Shown here one piece after another: positions 1 to 13,300 of a DNA stretch of 64,000 bases. The translations under genes were made by a program, and so were the position numbers. Source of the DNA: Rostrohypoxylon terebratum (lineage: Eukaryota; Ascomycota; Sordariomycetes; Xylariales; Hypoxylaceae). Below the pieces are notes generated by a model that saw only the letters and a list, made by a program, of their open reading frames with translations, did not search any database and was not told the origin of the DNA. Each line of letters starts with the position of its first letter. Positions within the stretch are counted from its first letter, which is position 1. The stretch is taken from contig MU385870.1 of assembly GCA_022497145.1 (NCBI GenBank), positions 318,629-382,628 on the forward strand, in the 5' to 3' direction.

Positions 1-2137
1 GGTTTAGCACCTGGGCAGGACTAGGGCAGGCACGTACCCAAGGTACCGTGCAAGGGCCGTCTCTGACGATTTTTGACAACTTGGAAAAAATTTCTGCTGC
101 AGGTGTGTGAGGAAAAATTAGAAGGGGGCGAGAAATAGAATGATGAGAGGAAGGGAAGGGGGTGGGAGATAATGGTGGGGAGGGGCGTGTGATCTGTACT
201 GCGTACCTTCTCCATTTTATTCTACGAGGCACACCCCTTTTTTACTATGTATATTCTCTCTCCAGCGCTTTTCTTCAAGGGACCCTCTAATAATCGTTCA
301 GTGCTCCTGGCTATCTATTCTGTGACCCTGATGGTCTGCAACTGATCATTAACAGATGTTTATGTGCATATCCTACATATCCATCCATGGAAAATTGGCG
401 AGTTCCGAATTGTGGATGAATAACATTTTGGGCAATGAAAAAAAACATGAAGATGCATTCAATTTTATGTATAGTATTTCATCCAATTGCTTGTACTGTT
501 GGGTTATTAGATTCGTTCGGTATTCGAATCATAATGCCTACGTATTCTCTCCCTAGTTTCCCTTGCTGCCTTGCGAAATGTCAAAAAAAAAGAGAAAACT
601 TTTCCAGAAGGGGTCCTTTGATACGCCGAGAGCCTGCACGATGCGCTTCATCGATTCGAATCAGAATGGTCTCGAAATCGAAGATATATGCGTAGCTCTC
701 TATGTACGGTGCCACCCACACTCGCTGCTGGCATGATTTGCAGATAATATGCAACCTAAGAAGTTGCGGTCTCGTCTTCTCATTGGTTCCTTGGCTTAAT
801 GATAGTGTTTACTAGCTGTAGTTACGTACAGTACTTCTATGCTCGTTGCATCACTCGGTGAATTGGTTGGGTGAATACTCTCTTCATCTTATTCTGGTAT
901 ATTACAGGGTATCAATGCCTATTTTCTTTGACTTGCATAGCAATGTCGTTTTTAGATCAATCGTATAGTAAAACACTAGACCAGGTAGGATATATCTAAT
1001 ATTCATACACACACGACGTAGGTAGCAACAAGTTAGTAGCGTTATGTAGTACCTAGAAGAGAAGCCGAAAGACGAAGATGGTGATGGAGTGGAACCCGTG
1101 GGGGTGAATTTCTAAAGTGTAGACACCTTCAACCACGGTTGCCACATCGTAGGTGTAAAAGCATGCGATCATCAATTAATCGTAATGTCGAGCCAGGATT
1201 AGCTAATACCCGCAAGTGAGCAAGAAAAAGAGAAGAAAAAAAAAACTTGCGCTTCCTACATGTGTCATTTTGGTTGGGCGATCTAGGCAGAAAGGACAAC
1301 ATTGGTTCGTAAATGTAGGCTAGCAACTTGGCAAGTTGCAAGTTGAGAACACGCAAAGGCGCAAGGCAGGACAAGACAATGACAAGACCTTACCAGACAA
1401 GGCATACGTAAGGGTATGTAGGTCTATAAAATGTGTATATGCGAGTATGGTTGCACGATGATTATCATTTCATCAGGGTGTACGCGTTTGCGCGAAGACG
1501 GACTAAAGGACGAAAGGGTTGTTCGAGAACTAAAGGATGGCGGATGGAATGGTAAATGGCAGAATGGTAGATGGTGGATAGAGAAAGAAGGAAAATAAAA
1601 AAGTGGGTTACGTAGAAATTACGAGCAATAGAAATCAATAGATGAAATATACATCATACCTGCAACTGCAACTGCAATCTGTAGATGAGATCAATCGATT
1701 GATGAGGAGGCGACGATGTATTGCGTACCTAATTGTGTTGCCGTTGCCGTTGCAGTAGCACTCGAAACACAAAGGGACTAAACTCAAGTTGTGAAGAAAG
1801 TGCTCTCTCTCTCCCTCTCTCCCAGCCGATCCAGTATTCTGCGGGGAAACAGCCAACCTTCACACGATAATCAAACCATAATGGCAGTCTCTGGTCACAC
1901 AGAGCACTTCATAGTGCGCAAGTAAAAGACACAGAACTTGGAACACTGAGGTCTGGTGTGGAAGATACAACTCTCGGCCGACCACCACTACATCCACTAC
2001 ACCTGGACTGCCCGGGTATATTTTATAATGGATATCTACGGTCCATGGATAGTGCATACCTACTAGGTTACTAGGTAAGTATAAAAAGGGAATGGTAAGG
2101 GGATTAAAAGACACTAAGACGGGTTCCATTAGGATAG

Positions 2138-2325
2138 GAGGACACGATAGGATAGGATAAGATGGCATGGGATGAGATGGGCTGGATGGTATGGTATGGT
2201 AGTGGCAGCATACCGCATACCGCATACCGCATACCACCACCGAAGACCACCTGAACTGCCCACGATGCCCATACAAGCCCGTACAAGACCATACTAATCC
2301 ATACTAATCCATACTAATCCGTACA
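2138..2325. repeat. Cluster of four short tandem repeats
   Basis: Several different short units follow one another: GATAG-type repeats at about 2146-2160, ATGGT-type units at about 2188-2201, a 7-bp unit GCATACC in four perfect copies at 2208-2235, and a 10-bp unit CCATACTAAT in three perfect copies at 2289-2318. The units share the core CATAC, which suggests they grew from one another by slippage. No gene is adjacent. Confidence 0.9.
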
Positions 2326-3484
2326 AAATCCACCAGGGCAACACAATCCACACCATACTACATAGTAGTATGTATTCGCCAATGTCGATGCAGGTCTTGC
2401 ATGCGCTTCTCCGGACGCACTCCTCGATTTGGAGAACTTTATTGGTTCGAACATGCTTCTATACATGAGCATGGCAATTTATGAAAACCGCCTAAGGTGG
2501 CATCGAAATTATCAATTATCAACTCTCTCGCCATATCCCAATCATATTGGCCCTCTCCCCACGTAACTTCTATCCAGGTTCCAAACCTGTGTGGCTATAC
2601 CCCCTCTTTTCTCTATCAGTTCCCTACCAGGCATCGTTGTCGTTCGTGGGAAATGCCGCTCGAAGGTAGTACGTACGTCGGAAACACGACTACATACATC
2701 TGCCTTCTCCTGCGTCGAAACCATAGCTCAGGGACTTTTGTTATCTGCTAGCACGGATTACGCGGAGGTAAAAGCCAACCTCTGGCAGTAGACAATAACG
2801 GACCTAGATAATGAAGCCCGTCGTTATTTTAAAGGCACCACGGCTTGTGACATCATCGTACTTATCCCAAAACCTGACTGCTACAACGACACTAGCTATG
2901 CTGAGCGGGAAAATCCCAGGATAAGGTCATTTCATTTCATGGATGTTCTCAACCACATCCACTACTGTCGGTACCTTACATCGGCCGACCAATCTACATA
3001 CCAGTCATTTTCCGACCCATCCGATGAATCACGGGGAAAGGCTGGGATGGGGGGACCCTTCAGTATCAACATCATCACGGGTTGCCAGAAAGAGACATTG
3101 ATGGTCGATTAGCTTCCAATTCCTGCCTGCGGTCCAATTGGGAAAGCAGCTGACAACCCCATACTCTTTAGACTAATAGCATTATCAGTAGCACGCTACG
3201 ACTAGCATGAGCTGCACGATACTCATGTCGTCAGCTCATCCGTATCATTCGCCCAAGTCCTCGAGGTTTGATCTATTGGAGTATTGGTGTCGAAATGCTA
3301 CCTACGCATATTTCGGAGCCACGGTAGATCTACAAGAAAAGGGCATAGACAATGGGGAAGATCTGGCGCCTCGTCCAAGTTTGATCGTTGACTAATAAAC
3401 CGAAATCACGAGGAAAGGAGGTCGTTGACGAAATCTTTCCCGCGTTATTTCCTCTAATTAGTTGGGAATTGTGTACCTACATAG

Positions 3485-3505
3485 TAGGTCCTAGGTCCTA
3501 GGTCC
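3485..3505. repeat. Three copies of TAGGTCC
   Basis: A 7-bp unit TAGGTCC occurs in three perfect tandem copies. It is flanked by TAGTAGG on the left and CCTACCTAC on the right, so the block sits inside a larger imperfect inverted arrangement of TAGG/CCTA words, a style seen at many intergenic places in this window. Confidence 0.85.
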
Positions 3506-5540
3506 TACCTACATACGTAAGGTTCTCGGTGCGCCCTCGCCCTGGTACGCTAGTCGAGACCCTAGCTTTTCATCTCTACCACTATCACTATAGTATGTCA
3601 ATCCGAGGCCGAGGCCAAGTGGTGCCATTGAGGGCAAGCCTTTTAGAGGCGAGCTTGACTGGCGACACAACAGTGGTCTAGGATGGTCGATTCACACCCA
3701 GCACGCAAGAAGCTCTTAATTGTGTGGCATTCAAGGGCATGACGCTAGGCCGAAACCGATTCGACCTGCGTCGAAAGGCGGGGGAATCTCCTGCAGGTTC
3801 TCGCAGCACCACACACAACTAATCGAACCAAATGGTTCCAATCGACACGTTCGTTGGATGTCGGTTTGGGAGCTGGGTGTGCGTGTGCGTGTGGATGTGT
3901 GGATAAGCCACACCTTTTCCTCGTCGACTCAGGATTGCCACCTGATGGCTCGTACCAAACTTGTCTACCCCAAGACAAATCGTCCTCGTGGGAAACAGGA
4001 GTCTACATGCTTCCGCGCACCAGCAGGAAAGGGGACCGCGCATATTCGCAATTCAATAGGGCAATTCTGGACCTTTCATATCGTCGGGTCCCTGAATTTG
4101 CAGCACTGATGTGTTTATCGTATCCTATAAAGCACATTCACATCCACTTTCCACTCGGCCGACAAATCTCGAGCCTTTCCAGGGACCGCAAGGTTGTCGA
4201 GATATGGTACTAGGCTAGCGAAAGCTATAACACTACAACCTCGTTTAGCGCCTCTGGTTTTGTCGATCTGGTGTTGCGGACTACGATGCCAGTGTAGGAA
4301 AGGTGCCTTAGCATATCCTTTCAATTAAGCAACGCTCGACGACTGTTTCGTGCTACTCCATACACATTCCGCACCTCAAACATTAGCAGTCGGTTTGGTG
4401 CATCGATACCATGTTGGGTAATCGTCGTCCATACACCCCAGCTTACGTTATACAAGGTCGATCTTCTCAAATTTGAAGACATGCCAGGATCGAGTCCTAG
4501 GACGAGGCTGTCGCGGTTAAGACATTAAACAGAATTGAGATCTTCGATGAAATTGCATTTAACGTGGCTCTCTCGAAGGAATGACACTTTGCTAACGGAA
4601 CACTGCACACAATTAACCACGCCAATATATCTAAAGATAACGTACTCATCAAATATTGGAGTTGCAGAAGCTGCTAAGCTGACATGCGCGACGCTGCGCG
4701 GCAGGCACCTGCGAATAATACTCACTGCTGCAGGGCTTGTAGTCCTGCAAGGCTTCGACCACGTCCCTTGCTACCTTGCTACCTACCACCGCATATTCAG
4801 CACCAACAGAAACACCTACGCCTACTGTTACCCTGGCTGTAAGTAGCTGTACCGCCGACGCAACGACACGGGTTACTTGAATCAGGATGCGTATACATTC
4901 CGTGTCGGCGTGTCCACTTTATCCCAGCTAGTTCCACGGCAAGAATTTAACCTCGAAACTTGAAAGGAAGGTCCGCGTGGGATGTATCTGTCTTGCCTTG
5001 GATGCCTATCTTACTCTGATATGAATAGACCATGCGTGCAGAGCATGTGGAATATCCATCTGAAACTACTGGAGAATAGGTGGGTACATGATAGATAGGA
5101 TAGATGGAGACCTCGAACTTTCAGTGTGGGTGGAGCGCCCTCCCGCGATATAGTCACATTAGACTTACCCACCTAGATCTGGGTTTAATCGGTAGGGAGC
5201 GTACGTTAGAACGGACAAGATGAAGTCCCCATACATAGCCACGCCATAATGTTAGTAGTCGTTCAGTCTATTCCCTCCAGGTATGCCAAAGCTCGGACTC
5301 TGAATATAGCTAAGAAACATAGTGTCCAAGCGATTACGACATCTTGGTCTATGGCTCATGATCATGAGGCTTTTGTAGGCTGCTAGGTCTAAGAAGATTC
5401 GATATTAGCGAACGAAATGCCGGCTATCCGTTTAAAGTCGAAATCCAAACCGACCACTACCAAGGCATCATCTCACAGCGCAATATAGATGAGATGCCGT
5501 GCGATGTAATGTACTTACATAGTAGGTATGCATAAGTACC

Positions 5541-5567
5541 TAGGCAGGCAGGCAGGTAGGCAGGTAA
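5541..5567. repeat. GGCA/GGTA tetranucleotide microsatellite
   Basis: Tandem tetranucleotides AGGC/AGGT run here, changing from GGCA units to GGTA units. Simple slippage repeat in the gene-free first part of the window. Confidence 0.85.
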
Positions 5568-8500
5568 GTGTATGCAGTTGGACGACATTGATGCATTTTG
5601 TTGATCTGCCAGGAGCTCATTATTCTTCCAAGCTACTTGAGTCTTGCAGCAGGCTCGGCGATTCGCTAGGTCACATTCAATGCACATGTGCAAGAAGCAG
5701 GACCCATTGTATTTGGTAGGCAACCCTGTGAAGCTAGGTCATTTGCGAAAGAAAGGGGTTATTGTCTTGGATGCTGACGAAACAGCGTAGCACGCGGCTG
5801 GTTGCGACTTAAGACAAATGGGGGAAAGGCAGATTTCTCTCGACTCTCTTCGCCGTGGCTTGGCTACCTCAATCTATTCCGAATATTCGCCGTTATCCTC
5901 TCCCCCCAATCTTTGCATCTTGTTGAGTCTTCTGTAGACATGCAGATGCAGCCAGGGGCATATGAAGGTGGGGAAAGAATGAAGGGGTCTCGGAAGATAT
6001 CTATCACATCTCTCATACATGGCGTTATGTATGCGAACGCCTCGAGACTAACTACTGGGTACTAGCTCACCAACAACCTGACAGGTAACTGGCATGAACT
6101 GGCATGGTATTGGCCTCGACACGGCCGAACCGAAACGGGCGCGGAAGAGATAGCTGAGCTACGAAGCCCTAACTCGGCCCGTAGCTAAATGCAAAAGGAA
6201 TAAGCTAAACAAAAGGAGCCGGTTTCTTCCATTCTCTCCCATTTTTATCTGACCCCCACGTTCAACTTTCGTCATGTTTCCATGGGTCAAGTTGACATTA
6301 TGTGACTCTTAAGATGCAATCAATATCCCGACCCAATCCGGCTATTTCAGCTATGTATCAGTGTGTTAGCTTTCTCTCGTACCGAGTCTACCCTTTCCCT
6401 TCAAAGGGGATAGAGACAGCAACATGGGCAGCGTGGGACCATTGATTGGCCTCCGCCCTTCACCCCAAAATATTACCTATCACTTTTCCATTTTTGTAAC
6501 TCAGATGCCAAGTTCGGCGAGGTCGGCAGAAACGTGTGCATGAACAAGTGGGTATCGTGTAAATCCGTAGGGTATCCAATGAACAACGACGAAGACATCA
6601 TAGCCAAGAAGCTATGATCATTCGGATCCCCAGTGCTGGGAAATTATGTGATGATGGTACCCTAACCTCTTTTGGGGCCAGAAAATGCCAACTTGCCTCC
6701 GAGATTCCTGGCCGCAAACGTCGTGCGATGAAACTTTCCAGGCCAACGGGTTGACGCTGAGTGAGCATGTTTGCGCGATGTCCCGACGAAGTGGTCTTCT
6801 CTCGGCACGCTGCGATTCCGAGACCAAGGTAGACAGAGCGAGAGGAATGTCGAAAGGGACGGGACGCGACGAACTAACCAGCGCACGGCTTCAGTGGAAC
6901 CTACATAGTAATGGTCTGTGATACGGCAAAGGACGTTGTCCTTTTGAGGATATTTTCCAAGGTATACCCCTACCTGTCGACCTAGACAGCTCGACTAGGG
7001 GTTAACTCACGTCTACGCTAGAGCTGTTCAAGGACAGTTTGCGACCCGAGCGCGGTTAAGGCTAGTAAAAAAGGGACTTTCGTCAATCTTATTGATCGTC
7101 ATCGGTTCGTCTGTTCTTTCAGCCTCTTCGGCGTCTACTGACGAAAAATTGGCGCTAGGTATGCTGTAGTAATATGCAAATATCTTTGCGAGCAGACCAA
7201 ACAGATCGAGGTTCAAAAGGCCAAGCCAAAAACATCGCAGACCATCGCTACCAAAGTATTCTAGAAACACCGGCGCACTAAAAGACTTGATTCTGATTCA
7301 CATGGCTTTATCCCTTGGAATCTGAGTCGCCCAAAGTCCGATGGCTTGACCGCAAGAACCAAGTTATCAAATCTCGCCTAGTGATGGAGGGCACGAAAGC
7401 CGCCATTCTCACGTAAGAGGTTTCTTGATTTGGGACGGAAAGGAAACGTGAGCACCGAGGAAAAAGTCCGTATCAGGACCGGGAATCTCTTTTCCCAGAT
7501 TGCTGGGACTTATTTTCTCGTGGGCATCAGCAATATTCCATGCACGCCTTGCAGGTTCTACCATTCCTCGCGACACGCCTTAAGGGATGGAGCCGACCCG
7601 AATCCCGATCGAGGCCTAGCCTGCCAGGGCTGAGTTCGACGTCAGATTAAGTGAGTGTGTTGGTGGTTGACAGGTTGGTTAAGACGGAAAGAATACCGCA
7701 CCTCCAGGACTACTATCACCGGTTTGGTTAGGTCACAAGTAGCGCCATGGGAATTTTTTTCTACTAGTATGTAGTCTTAGAAGCACTAGAAACGCTATGG
7801 GGCTGTACTTTTGGCGCAATAGTACATAATAGGCCTCAGCTCTCCTCTGAACGTGGTCGACAAGGTCGACGAGACCTTCAGTGGCAAAATGTACGATGTA
7901 CATTGTACATCAATTACCCTAACAATAGTGCATTCTAATGCTTCAGGTCGGCGACCATATAGCGGATACCATTGGATACAAAAATTAATTAGTAGGTTAG
8001 TTAGACGCAAGCTGGAACTTCCAGCTGCTTACTACTATAAATTTATTAGGCTATGGGCTACCTCAATTACCTACCTTTGTAGGTAACAGACATATTGATT
8101 CATTGAGCTGAGCAGACATCAATAGGTATTCGAAGTTTCGGACGATTTTTTTTCTTGATTAATATCGACGGATATAAACGACGAGGATCTGTTTAGGGTC
8201 TCCGCCACTTTGACTACCGCAGGGTTTCGAATGCAGGAACAGGCCTTCACATAATCCCTGGATTCGGATTTACGAAAGGCGTTGAGGTCTTGTTAGAGTC
8301 AGACCTAAGTGTTCATATATGATATTAGACCATTACCAGATTTTAGTCGTGACCTACGCTATGAGCTTGGCGAGGTGAGATTTTGGTGTTCCTTAGGTCC
8401 CTTAGAGTTGGAGTACGTAGCGCTATGCAGGCTCCTTTAGGTGCCTTGCAGGTAGGTCTAATATCACTTAAGGCAAGCCTAGAAACGGAGGATTTCTAAT

Positions 8501-10330
8501 GACGTCTGGAATTGAGGTATGTTTCTAGCTGCTTACTGGCAGGAGAGTTTAGTCACATGAATAACTACTATGTCGTAGTGTTTTATACCATGTGGCACAG
8601 TTAGAAATGATGTACGTACTAGCAATCCATCGTCGCTCTCGACTCCCCCTACCCATGCCATCGGGACTTCTGCTGAGCGTATATTTCGTATTATCACCAA
8701 TGCCACCACCACGCCGGAGCACTCACAGGGGCCGTTTGATGTCTCGGTTGCGGCATGGTTTGCATGGTTATAGTGAGGCCCTTGCTTCTCATAAGAAACC
8801 CTAGAGATACCAAGTCGCTAGTAAGTTATTACTACTGAAGAGAAGGACCAGATAGCTTAAACGGCATACTTTACTATTACGCCATCGCGATTATGGATTG
8901 ACACCATCACGGGACTTAGAAAGAATGGAGCGACTCATACATTAGTGAGACAGGGCCATTGACGATGCCTTCGGCCCCTTCCACCCTCAGATCTACTATG
9001 TATTATGTACTATGTACGTACTGTCATGCGAATTTCGAAACCCACCAAGATTGTCACCTTGATCTTGCTCTACTTATCTCGGATATCGATCGTCCTAATA
9101 CCCTCAAGGGTAAGCGTATCCTTAATATTAGGGCATGGACAGGTGTAGATTTCTACGGAGCATGATAACTAATCATGTATTAATAATCACAAAAGCTGCA
9201 CTATGTGGGCAGCTTACCATTTATCTCCGTACGCTGGCTGATCCGAATTCAGGACAAGGACAAGGTCAAGCATTGCGGGAGTACTGTGTAGTGCGTTGGC
9301 CGCCACGACTTTATCGATCTCATTATAGACGAGCCAAACTCGAATTGTCTTCGTCTAACACGCGCCTACTACCAGTGGTAGATTATTCTCTATAGTCCGC
9401 AAAGATCGTTTAAGTCCGTATTAGTAGTGTATGAGCTCGAGCGGCGCGAAATGGCGGAATCACATAGTTGTAATAGTTTCAACCCCGGACATTTTCTTTC
9501 TCTCCCCTTTCCCAGATTACACGATAGCCAGGATGACAACCTTGTGCATCGCATTGGGGCTTTACCTAAAACAGAATGATATGCCCGGCCAATGTACCGG
9601 CCGAACCACACTTTAGCCCTCGTAGATCCCGGTTTATGGATTATGAACATTCTTTTGCGGTATCATATTTCGAGATATATCAGTATTGAACCGGGTTACC
9701 AATGACAGATCGAGTTAGAGATCACGAACTATTAAGGGGTAGGTGTCCAGGTGTATATTTCTTGAGTTTGTTTTAGTGAACTATGTAAAGCTTCAAGGTT
9801 CCTTTTGAATACCTACGTCCAACATCCACACATATTATCTCCACCTCCTTCTTCTTCGCTGGCGCTAATTAAACGATACCGAGATACCCATGGCTTATTG
9901 GTCCATCGCACTAAACTACACTAGTAGAGATACACATCTTAACGCCAAGCGGCCCTTTCATGACGCACTTAATCTTACGACCGTATACCATCCCTAAAGT
10001 CGTTAAGCCACAAGAACGGGGACCAAATTTGACACTTTTCGAGAGTCGAAATAAGGGTTATTAAAGTAGGTAGTGTACAGAGTAGTTCCCTCGATGACGA
10101 CCAACATACTACGAAGTATTATTGATTGATATCTTCGATAAGATCATCGCCCTTAACTGCCTTGGCTATACGCACGTGGGGTACAATGCGAGCCTAAGAA
10201 GAGCCTCCTTGACCTCCTGAGTTACACAGCGACGATATTTGGGAGACGGTACGCAGTAAGATGGTAAGATGGCAAGTTCCGTATTATAGCTTGCCCATAA
10301 TAATATGTGCATGTGGAAATATCATAACGT

Positions 10331-10356
10331 GTACATATAAATTTATATGCATGTAC
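10331..10356. repeat. AT-rich palindrome
   Basis: The 16-bp core CATATAAATTTATATG at 10334-10349 is a perfect palindrome; outer GTAC arms extend it imperfectly to about 26 bp. It could form a small cruciform or be a simple AT tract. No gene lies within 5 kb. Confidence 0.8.
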
Positions 10357-13300
10357 ATGGATAGATACCTACTAGGTAGTAATGTGTATTATTCTATTCT
10401 GCATGTGCTTTCCATCAGTGCTTTACATCCATACACCTAGAGGCTAGTGGTCCTATGCATACTAGTACCAGCCATATCATGCGAGGTTGGAGTTTCTCAA
10501 GAAGCAAGTTATCGGATGTCCGACACGATATCGCCCGCGCCTCGGCAGCCTCGTTTATGAGTTGTCTTTCATATAATGCGGGAACCATGCCGAAATGGAG
10601 TTATGAGAATGATACGGCGACTCATGATAGACTTAAGCGAGATTTTACGAAGTCAACTCCGAGCCTCATCGTACGTTCCATCGTCGCTAAAGCTGCCCCT
10701 TACTCACCTCCATACCTAAATGAATACACATATGTGCATATGACATATGTATAGGTACGATAATGAGATATTCACATTTCGGATGAGTTCTACATACCTT
10801 ACCTATACATGTGCTGCGTATGCGTACCCTAGCAGCCTAGTATTTTATGAATGGTCCAATGCAAAGTGAAAGTTAAAAAGTTAATTAATAATACGCGTAT
10901 AAAAGGTATAAAAGTACTATTGTATTAGCTAAAACCCCGCATTCTTCAATCTTGGCAATATGCACGTACCCGTGAGTAAGATTTCTATGTCGGTTTTGGG
11001 CAATCCGCTGTCAAATCTCGTTTTTACTTTTCTATCTTTTCCCACACAAATTCACAAATTCCCACACAAATCCTCAACTTGCGAGAGTGAGGATCCCCAA
11101 CCCTGTGCCAACCATGGTAAGAGTCGTCGTCAGCCGCATCAGAGTATTGATAGGCTTAATACTACACTAGGTCAATAATGTACGTACCTCTCCAATCTCA
11201 TCCATGGGTCAATCACGACTTACGAGATACGCCCACACCTTGCCGAATAATGGATCAAACCCTAGCCGATACGCGAAACTTGGTTTGCCAGAGCTTCAGG
11301 CTTCAGGGCTGTCCACTATTCGTTTCAACTTGCACCCATGCCGGAGCTTCGAATTGGACTGATAAGTACCTAGCCAGCCAAAAGCGAGCTCACCACGGCA
11401 CATTGGCACGAAGTCAACCAAAGCAACCTGCTGCATCCCTAGCGGCCTCTAGCGGCCTCTATCTCCAGTCGTATTGATGACCTCGTTTGATCGATCCCAA
11501 GTCACCGCAGCGGCCTTCTTTAGTTGCCTAGGTAGTATCAGTACCAGTTTCCAGGTGTTGGTTCTGTCTAAGGCTAGACTTAGTGGTCAAACAGGTCAAA
11601 CTGGACAAGAGCCTGCCTGAAGACGACATGTCAGGTTATACAACGGCCGTGCCCAACCAGGACCAAAAACTCCTACTGTAAGTCCGCACACACACCACAG
11701 GCGCTGAATCTTGCCTTTGGCTTGGGTCACACGGCACAGAGCAGTGTTACCCAATACACAAAACTTGAACTTAACGAGCTGTATGCTGTACACAGCACAT
11801 CATTCACGTAGCCTACTGCGTAAATTACAGTATACTGGCTTTCTGCATGCAATCTCTGCCGGAAACACCGGTCATCGACTTTTTCTGTAACGATCGTAAC
11901 CTAGATTGCTTACCTCTCTGCAAAAAAAAAATCATTTCTATCGCCACCATTATGCCAGACTTGACGTCATGCGCTACTTTGGACCTAGGTATGCATTGGA
12001 TTAAAGGACATGTTGAGAGCTTAGGCTGGCAGAACCGGTGTAAGTGTGACGAGACAAAATCATGTCGCCTCTGATGATCTAGCGCCCTGGTTTACAGTTA
12101 TTATGTTATAAAGGCAACATGGCATTTCTCATGCATCATGCTCTGTAACTCTCCAGGGTGTTTACGTAAGTCGTCTAAACTGTCTCTAACATTGGATATA
12201 TGCCACTTTCGTTCTTGTGCAGCATCATGATGTTGCGAGCCCGTTCCCCTGCGGTTTGAGACCCGGCTAGACTCTCCCCAGCCACAGCGAGTAAGGGCAC
12301 AGAGCTCTATAGCGGCTATGATGGTCGGCTAGACGCAGGACCAAAATGTCATGTATGTCTCTACTAGTAGGAATTTACTTTTCATTCCAAGTCAGGCACG
12401 CGATATCCACGTTCTCTCCAACATGGAGAACTATGGCCGCTCCTTGAGGATCTATCACGACATATCCGCCACTAGTGGCAACGATGCTCACTCAACTTTA
12501 CGTCAACTTCGCGTTATTTCCAGCGTGGCTGCGACACCGTGTCGTAAGGTCACACATGTTTCTTGATAGAGACACGCCAGTCTTCTTTTAAGGCATAAGT
12601 AAGCTAATGTGGCTTACCGTAGCATAGAAGGATCCCACGCTGCCATCTCATTGGTCTCTCCGCACCGACGCAGCGGTTCCCATTTTCCCATCACATTCGT
12701 GGCTGCATCGCGAAGCTTGGGGAAAGCCAAAGCCCATGATAATTACTGACCTTTGCTTATCGTCTTTAGGATTGCACAAGCCGATCCTGAGATCCTGAGA
12801 CGTTAGCGTCACACATCACCGTTGACTGGGCACCTTCCCTTGCCTCTGTGGCTAGCTGCGAGAGGTACTAGAGGTCCGAAAGGGCGGGCGATGGCTTGAG
12901 ATCCCTGGCGGAGACATGCCAACTCTAACATATCGATATTAGTGCTGATGTTTTCTTCCAAGACTTTCGAAGCCACTGTCAAGCACATCTAGGATCGGAG
13001 CCCTATGATCGACCCAGGGAGGGAACGCCCATTATCTCGTCGTCCCACCTGGCTGGCACACGGGAAATTTACTCGCGTTATTATTCCCAATCCATCGGAT
13101 AGGACTTGGCCCCAACCGAAGGATCGCCACTAGCAGGCGATTGTGCTTACCACGAGAAAGGGGACCGACAGCAAAGCCGTGTAAAAATGTCCGTAACTCA
13201 GACCCTGTTCTACGTAACGCAGGCACGGAACCACGCTGCCGAAAAAAAAAACACAAAATGTAAGACGAACACACTAGGTTCCTTATGGTTCGGGAATAGG

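Noticed and set aside
653..662. tRNA B-box-like GATTCGAATC
   Set aside because: No A box, acceptor stem or cloverleaf can be built around it; same for the GGTTCAAAT word near 37054.
3720..4109. 129-codon plus-strand frame
   Set aside because: No domain or coherent composition; overlaps other frames of similar length on both strands.
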